Source: Rhynchonema sp. JSB1_4
Lineage: Eukaryota; Nematoda; Chromadorea; Monhysterida; Xyalidae
Direction of reading: 5' to 3'
NCBI GenBank assembly: GCA_030248065.1
Contig: JASAMV010004273.1
Span: 1-64,000 of the forward strand
DNA: 64,000 nucleotides
The notes beneath the pieces were generated by a model. It worked only from the letters and a program-made list of their open reading frames with translations. It made no database searches and was not told where the DNA came from. Below, piece by piece: positions 46,320-57,900 of the stretch (the first letter of the stretch is position 1; every line of letters begins with the position of its first letter). The position numbers and the translations under genes were made by a program.

Positions 46320-46860
46320 AAACTCCTGCAACACGTACAGTGTGCGTGTCCACTTGAGTTTTTCTTCAAGTTTTTGAAGCCAAACTGCTACAACGCGTGC
46401 ATTCGGCTTCAAAAACTTGAAGAAAAAATCAAATGAAGTGGACACGCACACGTTTCTTGCGAAACTCCTGCAACACGTACAGTGTGCGTGTCCACTTGTT
46501 TGAATTTTTTTTCAAGTTTTTGAAGCCAAACTGCTACAACGCGTGCACTCGGCTTCAAAAACTTGAAGAAAAAATCAAATGAAGTGGATACGCACACGTT
46601 TCTTGCGAGATTCCGAATGAGAAATTCCAGCATAAAATAGATAAGCAATATGAAATTGTTGAGGGATTAGTGATTAGGATTATTTTTCACATTCAAACTT
46701 CTACAACACGTTCAGTGTGCTTGCCCACTTGGTTTTACCAAGTTAATTCATTTTTTGAACCCAAACTCCTGCAACACGTACAGTGTGCGTGTCCACTTGA
46801 TTGTGTAATACCGAGCTGAATTTTTCTTCAAGTTTTTGAAGCCGAACTACTCAACGCGTG
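46320..46860. repeat. Tandem units of about 143 bp, each containing a hairpin
   Basis: Units at 46320-46462 and 46463-46608, plus a partial one at about 46762-46860, read CTCCTGCAACACGTACAGTG, then CTTCAAGTTTTTGAAGCC, a 20-base loop, GGCTTCAAAAACTTGAAG, then CGCACACGTTTCTTGCG. The inner pair forms an 18-bp stem. A related unit starts near 46245. Confidence 0.75.
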
Positions 46861-48530
46861 CAGCGTGCTTGCGAACGTGGTTTTGCCAAGTTGGTTCAGT
46901 TGGCGTATTTTCTTCCACGCTTGTTTGTTTCACCATTTTAACCCGCTGTGGGGGATTTGCGAACTTGGTTGGGTTAATTTTTATGGAATATTATTACATG
47001 GTATTTTCAAATGAATTGCCTAATGAGGCCTATTGATTCGGTCTGTCCAAATCGGATCCGTTCTAGAATGATTGTCAATTTTCATTGACGTGATTTCCAG
47101 TACATGAATGTTATGTTCATAGTTCTGATTATTTCGGCCAGCGTGGCCGCTGTGTTTTGTTTTCTGTGATGGCGTTTGGTTTTTCAATTCACTTTCAAGT
47201 CTTTCGAGTTAACAACATGCCGAATTCTCGACAAACCGAAACATGTAGCGGCTTTAAGTAAACGAGTTTGTGGTAATTCGGGTTCACATGGACGTAAAAA
47301 ACCAAAGGACATAAAAATATCACTGAACTGAAACGCAGAACAGGTTTTGGACCAGGTGAATATGCAGATCGGCAGTTGTGAGGGTCAAAGTAAAAGGCGC
47401 AGCACTGCAAACGAGACTACAAAATTGCGTTAGGCTAACGACCAACACGCGCTGGACCGGACTGAAACTTTTCGAAATCTGTTCCTCCGCTCTGTTTGTG
47501 GGAATTGAAATCCGATCGGCACAGAACGGATGAATCATTAGGTTGGCGGGGTTTTCTTTCGAAATAAATCACCCGCTTAAGGGATACGTAATGGCGAAAC
47601 ACTTACCTTTATGCAGTTTTTGGCTTGTTTGTGGCTTATCAAACGCCGCGTGTACGCTTTTGGGGGCCAAGAGGTGATGTTTTCACCTATTTTAGCCTGA
47701 TTTTATAATACAGTTTTAGTTTCTAGCCCCAACATGTCATTTCACACTATCCCCGTCGACCGCTCTCAATTTGTGCCATTTCAGTTGACCGTTCTCAAAA
47801 CTTGTTTTGGTGAAAAGCTCTTGGAGACAGTTGGCCTACATGCCGGCCGCTGTGGACTCGACAGATACTATGGTTACCACGTCAGTTCACCATCTCACTC
47901 TGTCAAATGCCCGGGTTAGTGGACGGTCTCTGAATAATAATCGATGCAGAACAGGTGAATGCACACCATCTCAGTCGACCGTTCTCAAAACCTAGCAAAA
48001 AAAACAACGTAAGTTTTCAACCTTCACCGCTGTGTGGCGTTCACGGAAACAATTCACTAACCCATTGAAACAGTGCTCATGTCACAAATATTTATTGCTG
48101 TAGTAGCATATAGTTCACATATCAAGAGTATTGAAACATTTTTAGTTGATAATAATTGCAAAATTCAAAATAATTGCAAAATTCTACTTACATAATCTGC
48201 ATTAATATCCAGATTCGACCCGAATAGCTGAGATCAAGACGAGTGAAACTATCTATGTATTATAACACGTGATGTTCCGACTCCGAGTTAACTGCTGGAA
48301 ACGACACTGTTCCGCGCAGTCACATCCAATGCGCATGATAATATCAGTAACATCAAACTGGTCCAGTGACACAGTACAGTTCGTTTGCACCTGGGAAAAT
48401 CATCCCCTCGAACCTCGCATAAAGTTACACACCAAATTTTTCTGACACGATCGCATGAAGCAAAAGCAGAACGAATTGCGGTGTTGCGCCTGCGCGTTGT
48501 GGGTAAGCCACAACCACAAGCACGCCAAGC
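46861..48530. other. No recognised feature
   Basis: A three-fold word GACCG-TCTCAA near 47755, 47790 and 47975 is the only repetition seen. The plus-strand frame at 47734-47919 has no resemblance or splice support. Confidence 0.35.
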
Positions 48531-48660
48531 GCGAATGAACGTCCAAGGCGAATAAGCGCCACTCACATGTGAATAATCGTGCCACCAATGCGAATAAATG
48601 ACCAGGCGAATAAAAGTCTTGGGCGAATAAACCACTACAAGCGAATAAACGTCCGCGCTT
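48531..48660. repeat. Degenerate short repeat with GCGAATAA
   Basis: GCGAATAA or close variants recur about seven times at irregular 17-25-base spacing. The minus-strand frame across it (repeating YSP.TFIR-like words) is a product of the repeat. 48661-49300 holds nothing recognised. Confidence 0.55.
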
Positions 48661-49308
48661 TCGCGTAGGGACAGGTAACCGCCCAGTATATTCTGGTGGC
48701 CATAAATGCATGCAGTAGGCCAGCAGACATCACACAAGCAGCTGCAGTAGTCAGCATGTTAGCATGTACACAGGATAGTTACAGTTCCTGTTCTGCAGAG
48801 GTTCGCGGGCTCGCTATTATTCATGTCCGATAAAAATGCTTTGTCCGTCGAGTTTTGAGTTGGGCTCGAATTTTACTCTGATGCGTATGCGGGTTCCAGG
48901 CATTATGGCGAAATTTGTGAAGTGGTTCTGATTCCCCGTGTCGCCGTTTTTACAGCCTGACGGTACATCACGTGCCAGTGCGATTGCACCAGATGGTCAA
49001 TCGCAAATACTTTTGACCATTTGATTATGGTCGAAATCTGCGGCCGACTGCTTGTGTGTATCGCGGGGCCTGCGTTGAATACGATGTAAACAAGAACACA
49101 TGGACAAAGGCTGCGCCATCACCGCACCGAATCACCTGTGTGAAACTGATTAAATACTGCACCGATTGCTTGCGTTAGGTAAACGCTAATAGGGTCACGC
49201 ACGATCAAAATTTCATCCCAAGCTGCACCAACATTTATGGTCAGCGGGTTCTGCCGGTGGCCGTTGTCACAAAAATTTGCATTGGTGCTGAAATTTTGGT
49301 CGGTGAAG

Positions 49309-50297
49309 CAGGGTTGGATTTAAAAATTTTTTTATTATCAAACTTTTTTGAACTTTTGAAAAAAATTTTTTTAACATTTACTTTTTTTTATTTCGGACCA
49401 CAAAAATTTCGGCTCTCAAAGTGAAAAATTGTCCAAATTTTTGTCATTATATTTGATTGTTTTGAGAAGGTAGGAACAGTTGATATTGGTCGCACAATGA
49501 CTAAATCAGAATTCATCTACCCTGATCTTCAGGTTCAACCTTAACCACTATGCTACTTGTATTTTTGACAAAACATTTTCAGCTAAAAATAATCTAGCAG
49601 ATCAACCACGTTGCCGCAGGTCTGAAACATTCTCTTTACTACATGCTTTGTGTGCGATCACGCAACGCAACGTCATTGCCCCGTCACTTTCCCTCTTTAC
49701 GATTCAGGAAAAAAATTGACCAATTCTTATATAGTCATTGTGCGACCAATACCGACCGGTTGTGTGTTTACAAACGGGCAGTTGTGAGGCGCTGTTTTTA
49801 CGATGAGCCCGATAACGTGACAGTTCGTGTTGGGAATGGTCAGTTCACCATATGTAGGTTGTAATACATATATGAAAAGTAAAGGGGTGTCACGGGCAAG
49901 GTGAAAAACTGGCGCATTTGATTAGCAAAGTAACATGAAAGCAGCTGCATAACTAGCGGTTAGTGACCTCCGGCGTTTTTGCACGATACTATCATATATT
50001 TTAAACAGATTTGTCTTTGGAAGAACTAAATGCGCACATCATGACGGCAATTGAGGTCGTTTTGGTAGATCCACAGACTCTAACATTTAGTGACATTGCA
50101 CCGAAGCGAAATACAAGCGCCGGAGGCGATCATTTTAGAAAAAACAAGAAACATGCACAAAACATGGATTTTACAGCAAAAAAGGGGAAAATAATATAAA
50201 ATGAGCTTACTTTTCTAATTTTTAAAAACCGAAAGTGGCGAACCGTTCTTGAAAAAAATTTTTGTAGATTTTTTTTACTTTTTTTGACCCAACCCTG
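49309..50297. mobile_element. hAT-like element C5 with internal cargo
   Basis: It begins CAGGGTTGGATTTAAAAA and ends TTTTTGACCCAACCCTG. The duplications CGGTGAAG (49301-49308) and CGGCGAAG (50298-50305) differ at one base. At 989 bp it is longer than its relatives. It contains a TA-flanked MITE (49486-49749) and two coding-looking stretches on the plus strand: CFYDEPDNVTVRVGNGQFTI ending near 49864, and LEELNAHIMTAIEVVLVD at 50011-50199 behind an AACAG acceptor. These could be transposase remains or captured host exons; no family was recognised. Confidence 0.82.
49486..49749. mobile_element. TA-flanked MITE (D family) nested in C5
   Basis: The ends are TTGGTCGCACAATGAC and GTCATTGTGCGACCAA with TA on both sides (49484-49485, 49750-49751). 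The 264-bp body is clearly related to 15874-16148. Confidence 0.8.
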
Positions 50298-50562
50298 CGG
50301 CGAAGAGCAAAATATAAAATCGGCAATATAACTAAGCAGAAAATAAAAATGCCTGCCCATGCAAGGGAACTGAACGGTATAATACTACTGCGCCAAGGTT
50401 GGTATAGTCTTTCCTTATTATATTGGCCCAAACACTCACTCAGCGTGCGATCCAGGTGCTCCTAGCTAAGGTCGAAATTGTGCGATTCACCTTGACAGTG
50501 CAAAGAGAAATCAGACATCACACGCCACGTAAAAAGCCGGGGCACGAAACAATATTTCAGGC

Positions 50563-51212
50563 CAGGGTTGGAAAAAAAATTTTTTTTAAACAAGTTTTTT
50601 TTTAAAAAAAATTTTTTTTAAAAAAAGTCTGAGATTCGGGGAAATTTTACCAAATTTGCCTAAAAAACGCGCAAAATCGCGAAAAAATGCAACTTTAATT
50701 GACAAGTCACTTTTGTGACTTGGTTTGCATCACTTATCAAGGGTGTTTACGTCATTTAGGTACGATCCAACAGTCTGTGCTTGATATGGACCGATGATTG
50801 CTGCTCTGTGGTATCGGACACAACAGTTTGTGGCCGAATAAGCAAGATTCACTCATAAACCACACAGAATTGAGAATATAAGCTGCAGAAATACTTGTCG
50901 GGCAGCTGAATCAGTCGTATATGACCGACCTGATGGGGTATGACATCGAAGTACCATGTAGGCACATGCATACTGTGTCCCATGTACCAAGGGAAGGTAT
51001 AATAACATCATTTGGGGTATCTTAGGTACCAAATACATGCCCCAAAGGTGATTTTGTGAAGAAAATTTGTCGACCCTTGAGAAAAAATGACAAAAAATAA
51101 CCCCCAAAAAGGCCATTTTGGACGTTTTAGAACATTTTGTTCCCCCGAAAATTTTAAAAAAATTTTAAAAAAAAAATTTTTTTTCAAAAACCTTTTTTTT
51201 TGCCCAACCCTG
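50563..51212. mobile_element. hAT-like MITE C6
   Basis: It begins CAGGGTTGGAAAAAAAATTT and ends TTTTTGCCCAACCCTG. The exact duplication TTTCAGGC lies at 50555-50562 and 51213-51220. The interior shares a segment with the relic at 41592-41940. Confidence 0.9.
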
Positions 51213-51220
51213 TTTCAGGC

Positions 51221-51921
51221 TTTTGGTGACGTTGGCAGCGTGCATGTCACGTGTGATTTCTCTTTCTTTGCATTTTCAGGAGGAGTCGTGGACTTTCGAC
51301 CTTAGCTTGGCGTTGGCTTACAACGTTGACACGGCTTCCTTTGACTCGCATAAAAAGGAAACATACTATATGATATGGTTAACGGTATCATGCGCATTTC
51401 GAACCCGTGTGGATTCAAGGATTAAAGGCACATTTTTTTTCCAGGATTCTTTTTATTTTGCTTCAGTAACTGAAAGATGGTGATAACACTTCTTTATATA
51501 ATAAATAAGCGAGTTTGATCATTCGGAATGACGTGGAAATAAAAAACGAAACAGAATGAGATAAAAAGAAATCACTGAAAAAAGGATTGCATTGCAATTG
51601 CAAATTAGGCCACCACAAAAGTACCGAATTTTGAAACACGATAAACAGGATAAAATGGAAAGTTACTGGACACGGGCGGTTATAATGAGACCGAGCATTG
51701 TTCACTAAAAGTAGCTAATGACGTTTGATACTTGACATGAAACATACGACACAAATAACTGGTCCACCTATGTATGTACCTTGCATACACACACTAGATT
51801 CATCATTCATCAGATAAAAAATAGAAAGCCCAGAGACAAAATGCTGGCACAAAAAATAGACAACTGAGAACTGTAAAATAGACCAATTCAAACATACGAA
51901 ATCAACCAATCAGCGCGCCAC
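51221..51921. other. No recognised feature
   Basis: Downstream flank of the TTF2-like gene. Short frames only; some 3' UTR is expected near 51.9 kb. Confidence 0.4.
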
Positions 51922-54900
51922 CTATCGTCCAAACGGGTTGGGAATGCGCATCACATTTGGCGCATTCAGTCCCCTTGCGTAATCAGGCAACGGTGCTGCA
52001 CCTATCGGCACTGGGTTGTTGAGGTCGCGCACGTTGCTGCCTAAATCAAGGAACCTCAAATGTGTTGAAATTGAACAAAATGAACGGCGAATACGGTATC
52101 AACTCTAATGTCAAACTTGGTGATTTGTCCGGGCAGTTATACTTTGCTGCCTGGGAACAGCAGCATTAAATAATCGAATTATCGTTGTGTATTACAAAGT
52201 GTCACGTGACTAGAACCGGACCGATAACCAAGTTTTTGATTTCGATTCATAACGTGCTTACCAGGTGGTGGTTGCGGTCGAGCGGGTGCCTTGGCTGGTT
52301 CATCCAGCTCGAACAGATATTTCAAGTCCTTCAAGCTCAGTTTATTTACGTTGGTCACTTTGGCGCTGAAATGATGTTTCATGAAGATTATTATCATGAA
52401 CTTGCGGCCGTAACTGTTCAACACGGCAAGATGCGAACGAGCAAACTTTGTTAGCCACTGAGGCCAACTCGGTGCGTCAGGCCATCGTCAGTACGGGTCC
52501 AATGCATCAGAAAATCAAACAAAACCGACACCAACCCGTGCAACACCGATTCGGCCAGTTGTAGTTTCTCTCGTTGTTTGTCGAGCACTCGTTGTTCAAC
52601 GGTATCTTTGCAGATCAATCTGCAAAAAATCAAATGGCAGATGATAATAATACTTATGTTCGTCTGAATTATCAAGGTAAATTGCTCATTAGATTGAATT
52701 TTGAATGCCATCAGAAGACTAACTTGTGGATATACACGTCCTTAGTTTGTCCCATTCGGTAGATACGATCGCAGGCCTGTTGCTCAAGTTGGGGGTTCCT
52801 GACAAAAATTGATACTACGAAAAAAGAACCTTGACAGGCTTACGGAATATTGCCAAGTCTAAGCATACAGTGCTGCCTTAATCTAAAAACATGCCACTAG
52901 TTTGCTTGCACCGCACCAATGCAAGTCCATCATGAACAAATGATTGCCGCCAATGAGATTGAGTCCGACGCCACCCGCCGTCAACGATAACAACATCACA
53001 CGGGGACCACCATCACGACGGTTGAAACGATCCACCTGCGTACGAGGGTTGAGGTTGTTTCGCGTTCTTTCGCAACTTCAGCTAATTTGTTTGTTGGTTT
53101 GCCAACGTTCGGTTGTCGTGGTCTCATTGTTGACTGAAGATGTCCGACAGATTGGGTACAAACGCCGAACCTGACCAAATTCGGCGAACAATCTCCAACG
53201 TCCACGTCCGTCGTACAGACTGGAGATGCCGACAACTTCAGCTAATCGTTGGCAATTTTTTATTGACGTTAGCCTTGACGCTAGACGACTTGCACAAAAA
53301 AACAGCGATGGACTTATGACCAGTTCCAAACATCTTTGTCAAGCCAACACATTTCATATTTCCAGACGACTTAAATAATACAGTGCATTCTAACACTTAA
53401 CCGAGGTCCCTGCTCTCAGCTGAAATTAAATGTTGTGCACCCGAGATCAAATTAAAGTCACCATGACCATACCCGTTCCTGTCTATCCTTCGTCTGTACA
53501 TCACCCGATATTCTGGTCAACGAGATATTTTCGCGGCGCAAAAAGAAATCGATGTGATCCAACAAGGTGGTCCATTGCGACACGATCACGCTGCATTTAG
53601 GTTGAAGAAGTGCGATATCGATGCTCGATTTATTATTGATTTGTCAATGAAACGCAACTAACCATTTGTCATGTGTCGGTCTGGCAATAATGTTCTTGAC
53701 AGCGTCGATTAGAGCTCGCAGCTGAAAATTGCACCCCAGTTTGCAGAATGTTATGCTGGAACCTGGAGTTCACTTTTTGACTTTAGCTTCACCGCATCCA
53801 AAGATTGCGCTCAAGACCAAACCTAAACATTGCTGGAGTTTTATATCGATCATCTACGCTTTGCCAACCTTAGTGGACATGTGGTGTTTGTCAAACAATC
53901 GAGCAATCTTCCTCTTCACATCATCCCGATCCTGTTGGTTGAGCACTTCTTCGTCCAACGACATGTTCTGCATTTGGTCGACCACCGTCTGTTCGATGTC
54001 ACCATCGTCACGCAACGCGTCGATATCGATCGCCTGTCAGATTAGGCTTCGGTTAGGTTTACAGCCTAGGCCTAGGTTTAAACTCGGACCTAAATCCGGA
54101 CTTAGGTTTCGGCCAAGTTCTAAGCAGTGCTGTAAATGGTCCGAATCACATAAAATACCGTAGAACCAGTTTTTCTGCATTTTTGCCAAAACTTTCATCT
54201 TGAAATTTTTTACGTGATGCATGAACAGGTAACACTGGACGAACACAGCTGGTCCCACTAGAGATCAAAGAGCATGATGACAAAGGTGACCAAACAAACC
54301 TGCTGGTATGTAAAAACACTTCGGGCGCTTTACCAGGGCAAGCATGAAAAGTAAGAAAAAACCACGAACATCCTTGGTCAATGCCAAATGCACAGCGGCC
54401 TGACGCAACCGTAACAACAGCACGAGAATGCAGGACATAATCTGGAACTTGTCACCATCGGCGGCGCTCTTTGGAGCTGCAGTATCAATAAGATCAATAT
54501 TTGCGCCAAGATAAAAAAATCTGAACAGATGTTCATATCTGCATACCTTTCATTTTGAACGGATCTTTATAGCCAAAGTCCTGTGCACGCGCCATCCCGC
54601 TGCTCACCATTTGTCGTTGCTCTTCGCCTTCAGCTTGCGAAATCAGGGTCGATACACGTTTCCTGAAACAATTGGCGTTTTGATATGTCGTGTGATGCCT
54701 CATCAGGTTTAGCGATCTGTTTTTAACCTCTGCTCAATTGAAACCGTCAACAGCCCATAAATAGTACTTACTGGACGGATTCAAACAATTTTCGATACAC
54801 AGTCCGTTCCAACGGATCCATTTCCAGTTCTTGTTCCTCGTACTTCTTCGGGTTCAGTTCGACCTGAGAAATTTTACATTATCCAAAAAACAAACAATCA

Positions 54901-57900
54901 TTATTAAAGACTAAAGTCCATCTCAAATGCGCACGCACAATTTTCTTGCCCGTCGTCTTGCTGACATCATTCTTCGTGCGTCGCAACAGCAGTGTCTTGA
55001 CCAGTGTATTCAGTCGGTCGCGTGCCGTTTTCGAGTTCTTCTCCTCAATGTGCATCTTCCACACGGCCAGCTCGTCGAAAGGGGTGCAGCGCAGAAAGCT
55101 GCAAGGACACATGCCCACATTGATTGCTGCCACTCGGTACCAAACAATGCACAAGCGCTTGGCACAGCGACCGACGTGTAAACTCTTGTATCTTTTATTT
55201 ACTTCATGTTTTTTCAGTGCTTTTTGATATTCGTCATAAATGAGTGGTGGCTATCATCACATTGGTCATGTGGTTGTGGTAAAACTTTTCTTGTTGCAGA
55301 TTATGTGAACCATCATTGGACGCTTGCTGTTTTTTATGAGCCGTTCACTCACCGAAGCAGTGAATAGAAATCCTGTAGTTTGTTGTGAATGGGTGTGCCG
55401 GTGAGACACCAATGACTGCCAGCTTTCAATCGACAACACGCACGCGCCTGCGAAATATTGGTAACTACGAATTGAAATTGACCAGGAATGAGGCCATCTT
55501 CGCACACACCTAACTCCAGCCAGTCAAACTGTTTGTAACGCATCCAGTCAAGCTCTATACAGTGAATATCTTCATGGCTGTTTTTGACCCAATCCTGCCG
55601 TTAATCTCCAGATCACAATTCTACGTTGTGAATATTCTTCACTGTGACAGAGAAGGCTAGGTCCGGCTCATGTCACAATTCAGACCAGAGGACAGGCCAA
55701 AACCAGTCACCAGAATTACGTGTTGAACACAAGAGTTTCCCCCGAACCCGTATTCACGCACTGACCATTCTGGTCCGATGGTTCCTGATCTGATGAGCCT
55801 CATCGAGCACCACACGTCGCCAAGCGATACGCAACAGCACAGACGCGTTCGAACCACGACGTGCTGATGAACCCTGGATGATAATTAAACACGTGACACT
55901 TTGGTGCCACATTGCGCTCGTGTCCTGTTCCATAAAGACGAAACTACGGTTTCTTCAAGGTCATGGTCTACGCACGTGTGTGTACTTCGTGGTGATGCAG
56001 CAGTGTCTGTATGTTGTCGTAAATACATTCGTGATGGCATCCACGTGTTATAACAGTGTGTCCAATTCGACAATTGTATGTATTTTTATAAACAATGCAT
56101 AGAACACCGTTGAACACCTGCCACAGCACGAAATATGCGCAGATGGGTTAACTACATTTGAATTAGCCCAAAATAGTGTGACGGCGTTGTGACTACACAT
56201 TACAGCAACTTCAGCAACGGTGAACAATAATGATGTAAATCCAAAAAATTGTGCCAATCGCGCGTTTACAATGGCCGACTCGGGAAATTAGACCCACTGG
56301 CCACTGTGTAACAAATCTATGGTGGCCTACTACCTCGTCATCACTCCTCTCATCGCCGCTATTCTGTGCATCCGTGCCACATTCTGATGATATCGTCCCA
56401 TATGTGGTGATCACGATGTCGTTGCGCGCCAGACTGGAAAACAATTTGACAATCAAAGAGTCGATACCAAGTCAATATTTGACTTGGTATTAACTCAATA
56501 AACCAACCAACAATTAGAGTTAATAAACACTTCAAAGCTGGATACAAGAGAACGCGATAACACTGCCTGGTTTGAAGAGCTGCCGAAACGCTGCAAGTCA
56601 CAACTAACATTCTGGGATTGTTCTCGCGTCTCGGTCCATGGAACTGTGCCACACTCAGTTTGCCGTATTTCACTCGGTTCTTCACCTCACCCTCCCACTG
56701 GCCCATCACCGATGCCGGTGCAATGATCAGGGTGGCCTTGGAATCGATAAGACCGGCTGGAAATAAATTCAGTTCGTGTCGATGATGTGTGTCATCACCC
56801 ACGATCTTTCACGACAACGAAACTAAACATACAGTATGTCTAATATCAGTGAGCATTACATCTTCACAAACACTGACGACAACCTGGTGCACCACCCAAA
56901 CAAGATTCAAACACACACAGATTTATGCAAACCAACCAGTTACTCGCGATCTCCACTTCTGTTCGGCAGCTGACGTGTTCAGTTCGTTATCGGCATCGGC
57001 CTTTCGTTGTGCCAGAATCAACGAGATGATCGACAGCGTCTTGCCCAGACCCATGTCATCGGCTGGAAATTAGCAAAAATCCAATGAGCAATGAGCGGAA
57101 ACCGAGCGTTTCTGAACACAATCAACCCACTTTATGATGACATGATCGGGAACCGTCAGTTTCGGTCACCCACGAAGAATGTTGCCCATTATGGGAGGGC
57201 ATTTACGAATTAAGTTAGTAATGGATTAAGGACCAAATATCATTTAAAAATATTCATATTTGCTGTATGGATCATATGTTAACCACCGTAATCTGTTTGA
57301 AAGTGCGCGCACCGAGAATTCCGCCAGCAGCAATGGCCTGTTTCTCCCTGTATGTCATCCAAGCCAATGCCTGACGTTGATGTTCCTTCAGCGGCACTGT
57401 CAGGCCAGATGGATCGGCCATCTCCTCGGTTTCAACTGGCATGTTCGCACAGATGCTGAAGTACAAAACGTGTTGATAAATAGATTATCGTGTCGACTAA
57501 AAAGCCTAAAAAACAGACAAGAAGGTCGGTATATCAAACTTGGTAATCGATCTAGTCGTGATCACACGACTTTCTGCATTCACGACTTTTCGAGAATCAA
57601 TGCTGCCACTAACTAGGACCACTGTAGAAGTTGTTCCAAACGAATGAACAACGTTCACACGGTTGGAGTTGGTGACATGATCAATATTTGTGACAGAAGT
57701 AAGTCACGTGATCAAAACAGAACCAAACCTAATCCGATCGATTGATACCGTTCAAAAAACAACAGAACAGTATACAACTGTACCGATGCAGATTCTCAGC
57801 GGCATGCGATAGCGCGCGTCGTGCCTCGTAGAAACGTCCGTCGGTCATCTTGCCACCGTAAAGTCGTTGACCGGCAGGAGCATCTGTTGGATTGGGGTAC

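Noticed and set aside
46320..46860. CRISPR-like spaced repeats
   Set aside because: Animal genome context; units are 143-bp tandem copies with internal hairpins, not short repeats with unique spacers.
48288..48737. 149-codon minus-strand frame with repeated YSPxTFIR-like words
   Set aside because: Explained by the GCGAATAA short repeat in DNA.
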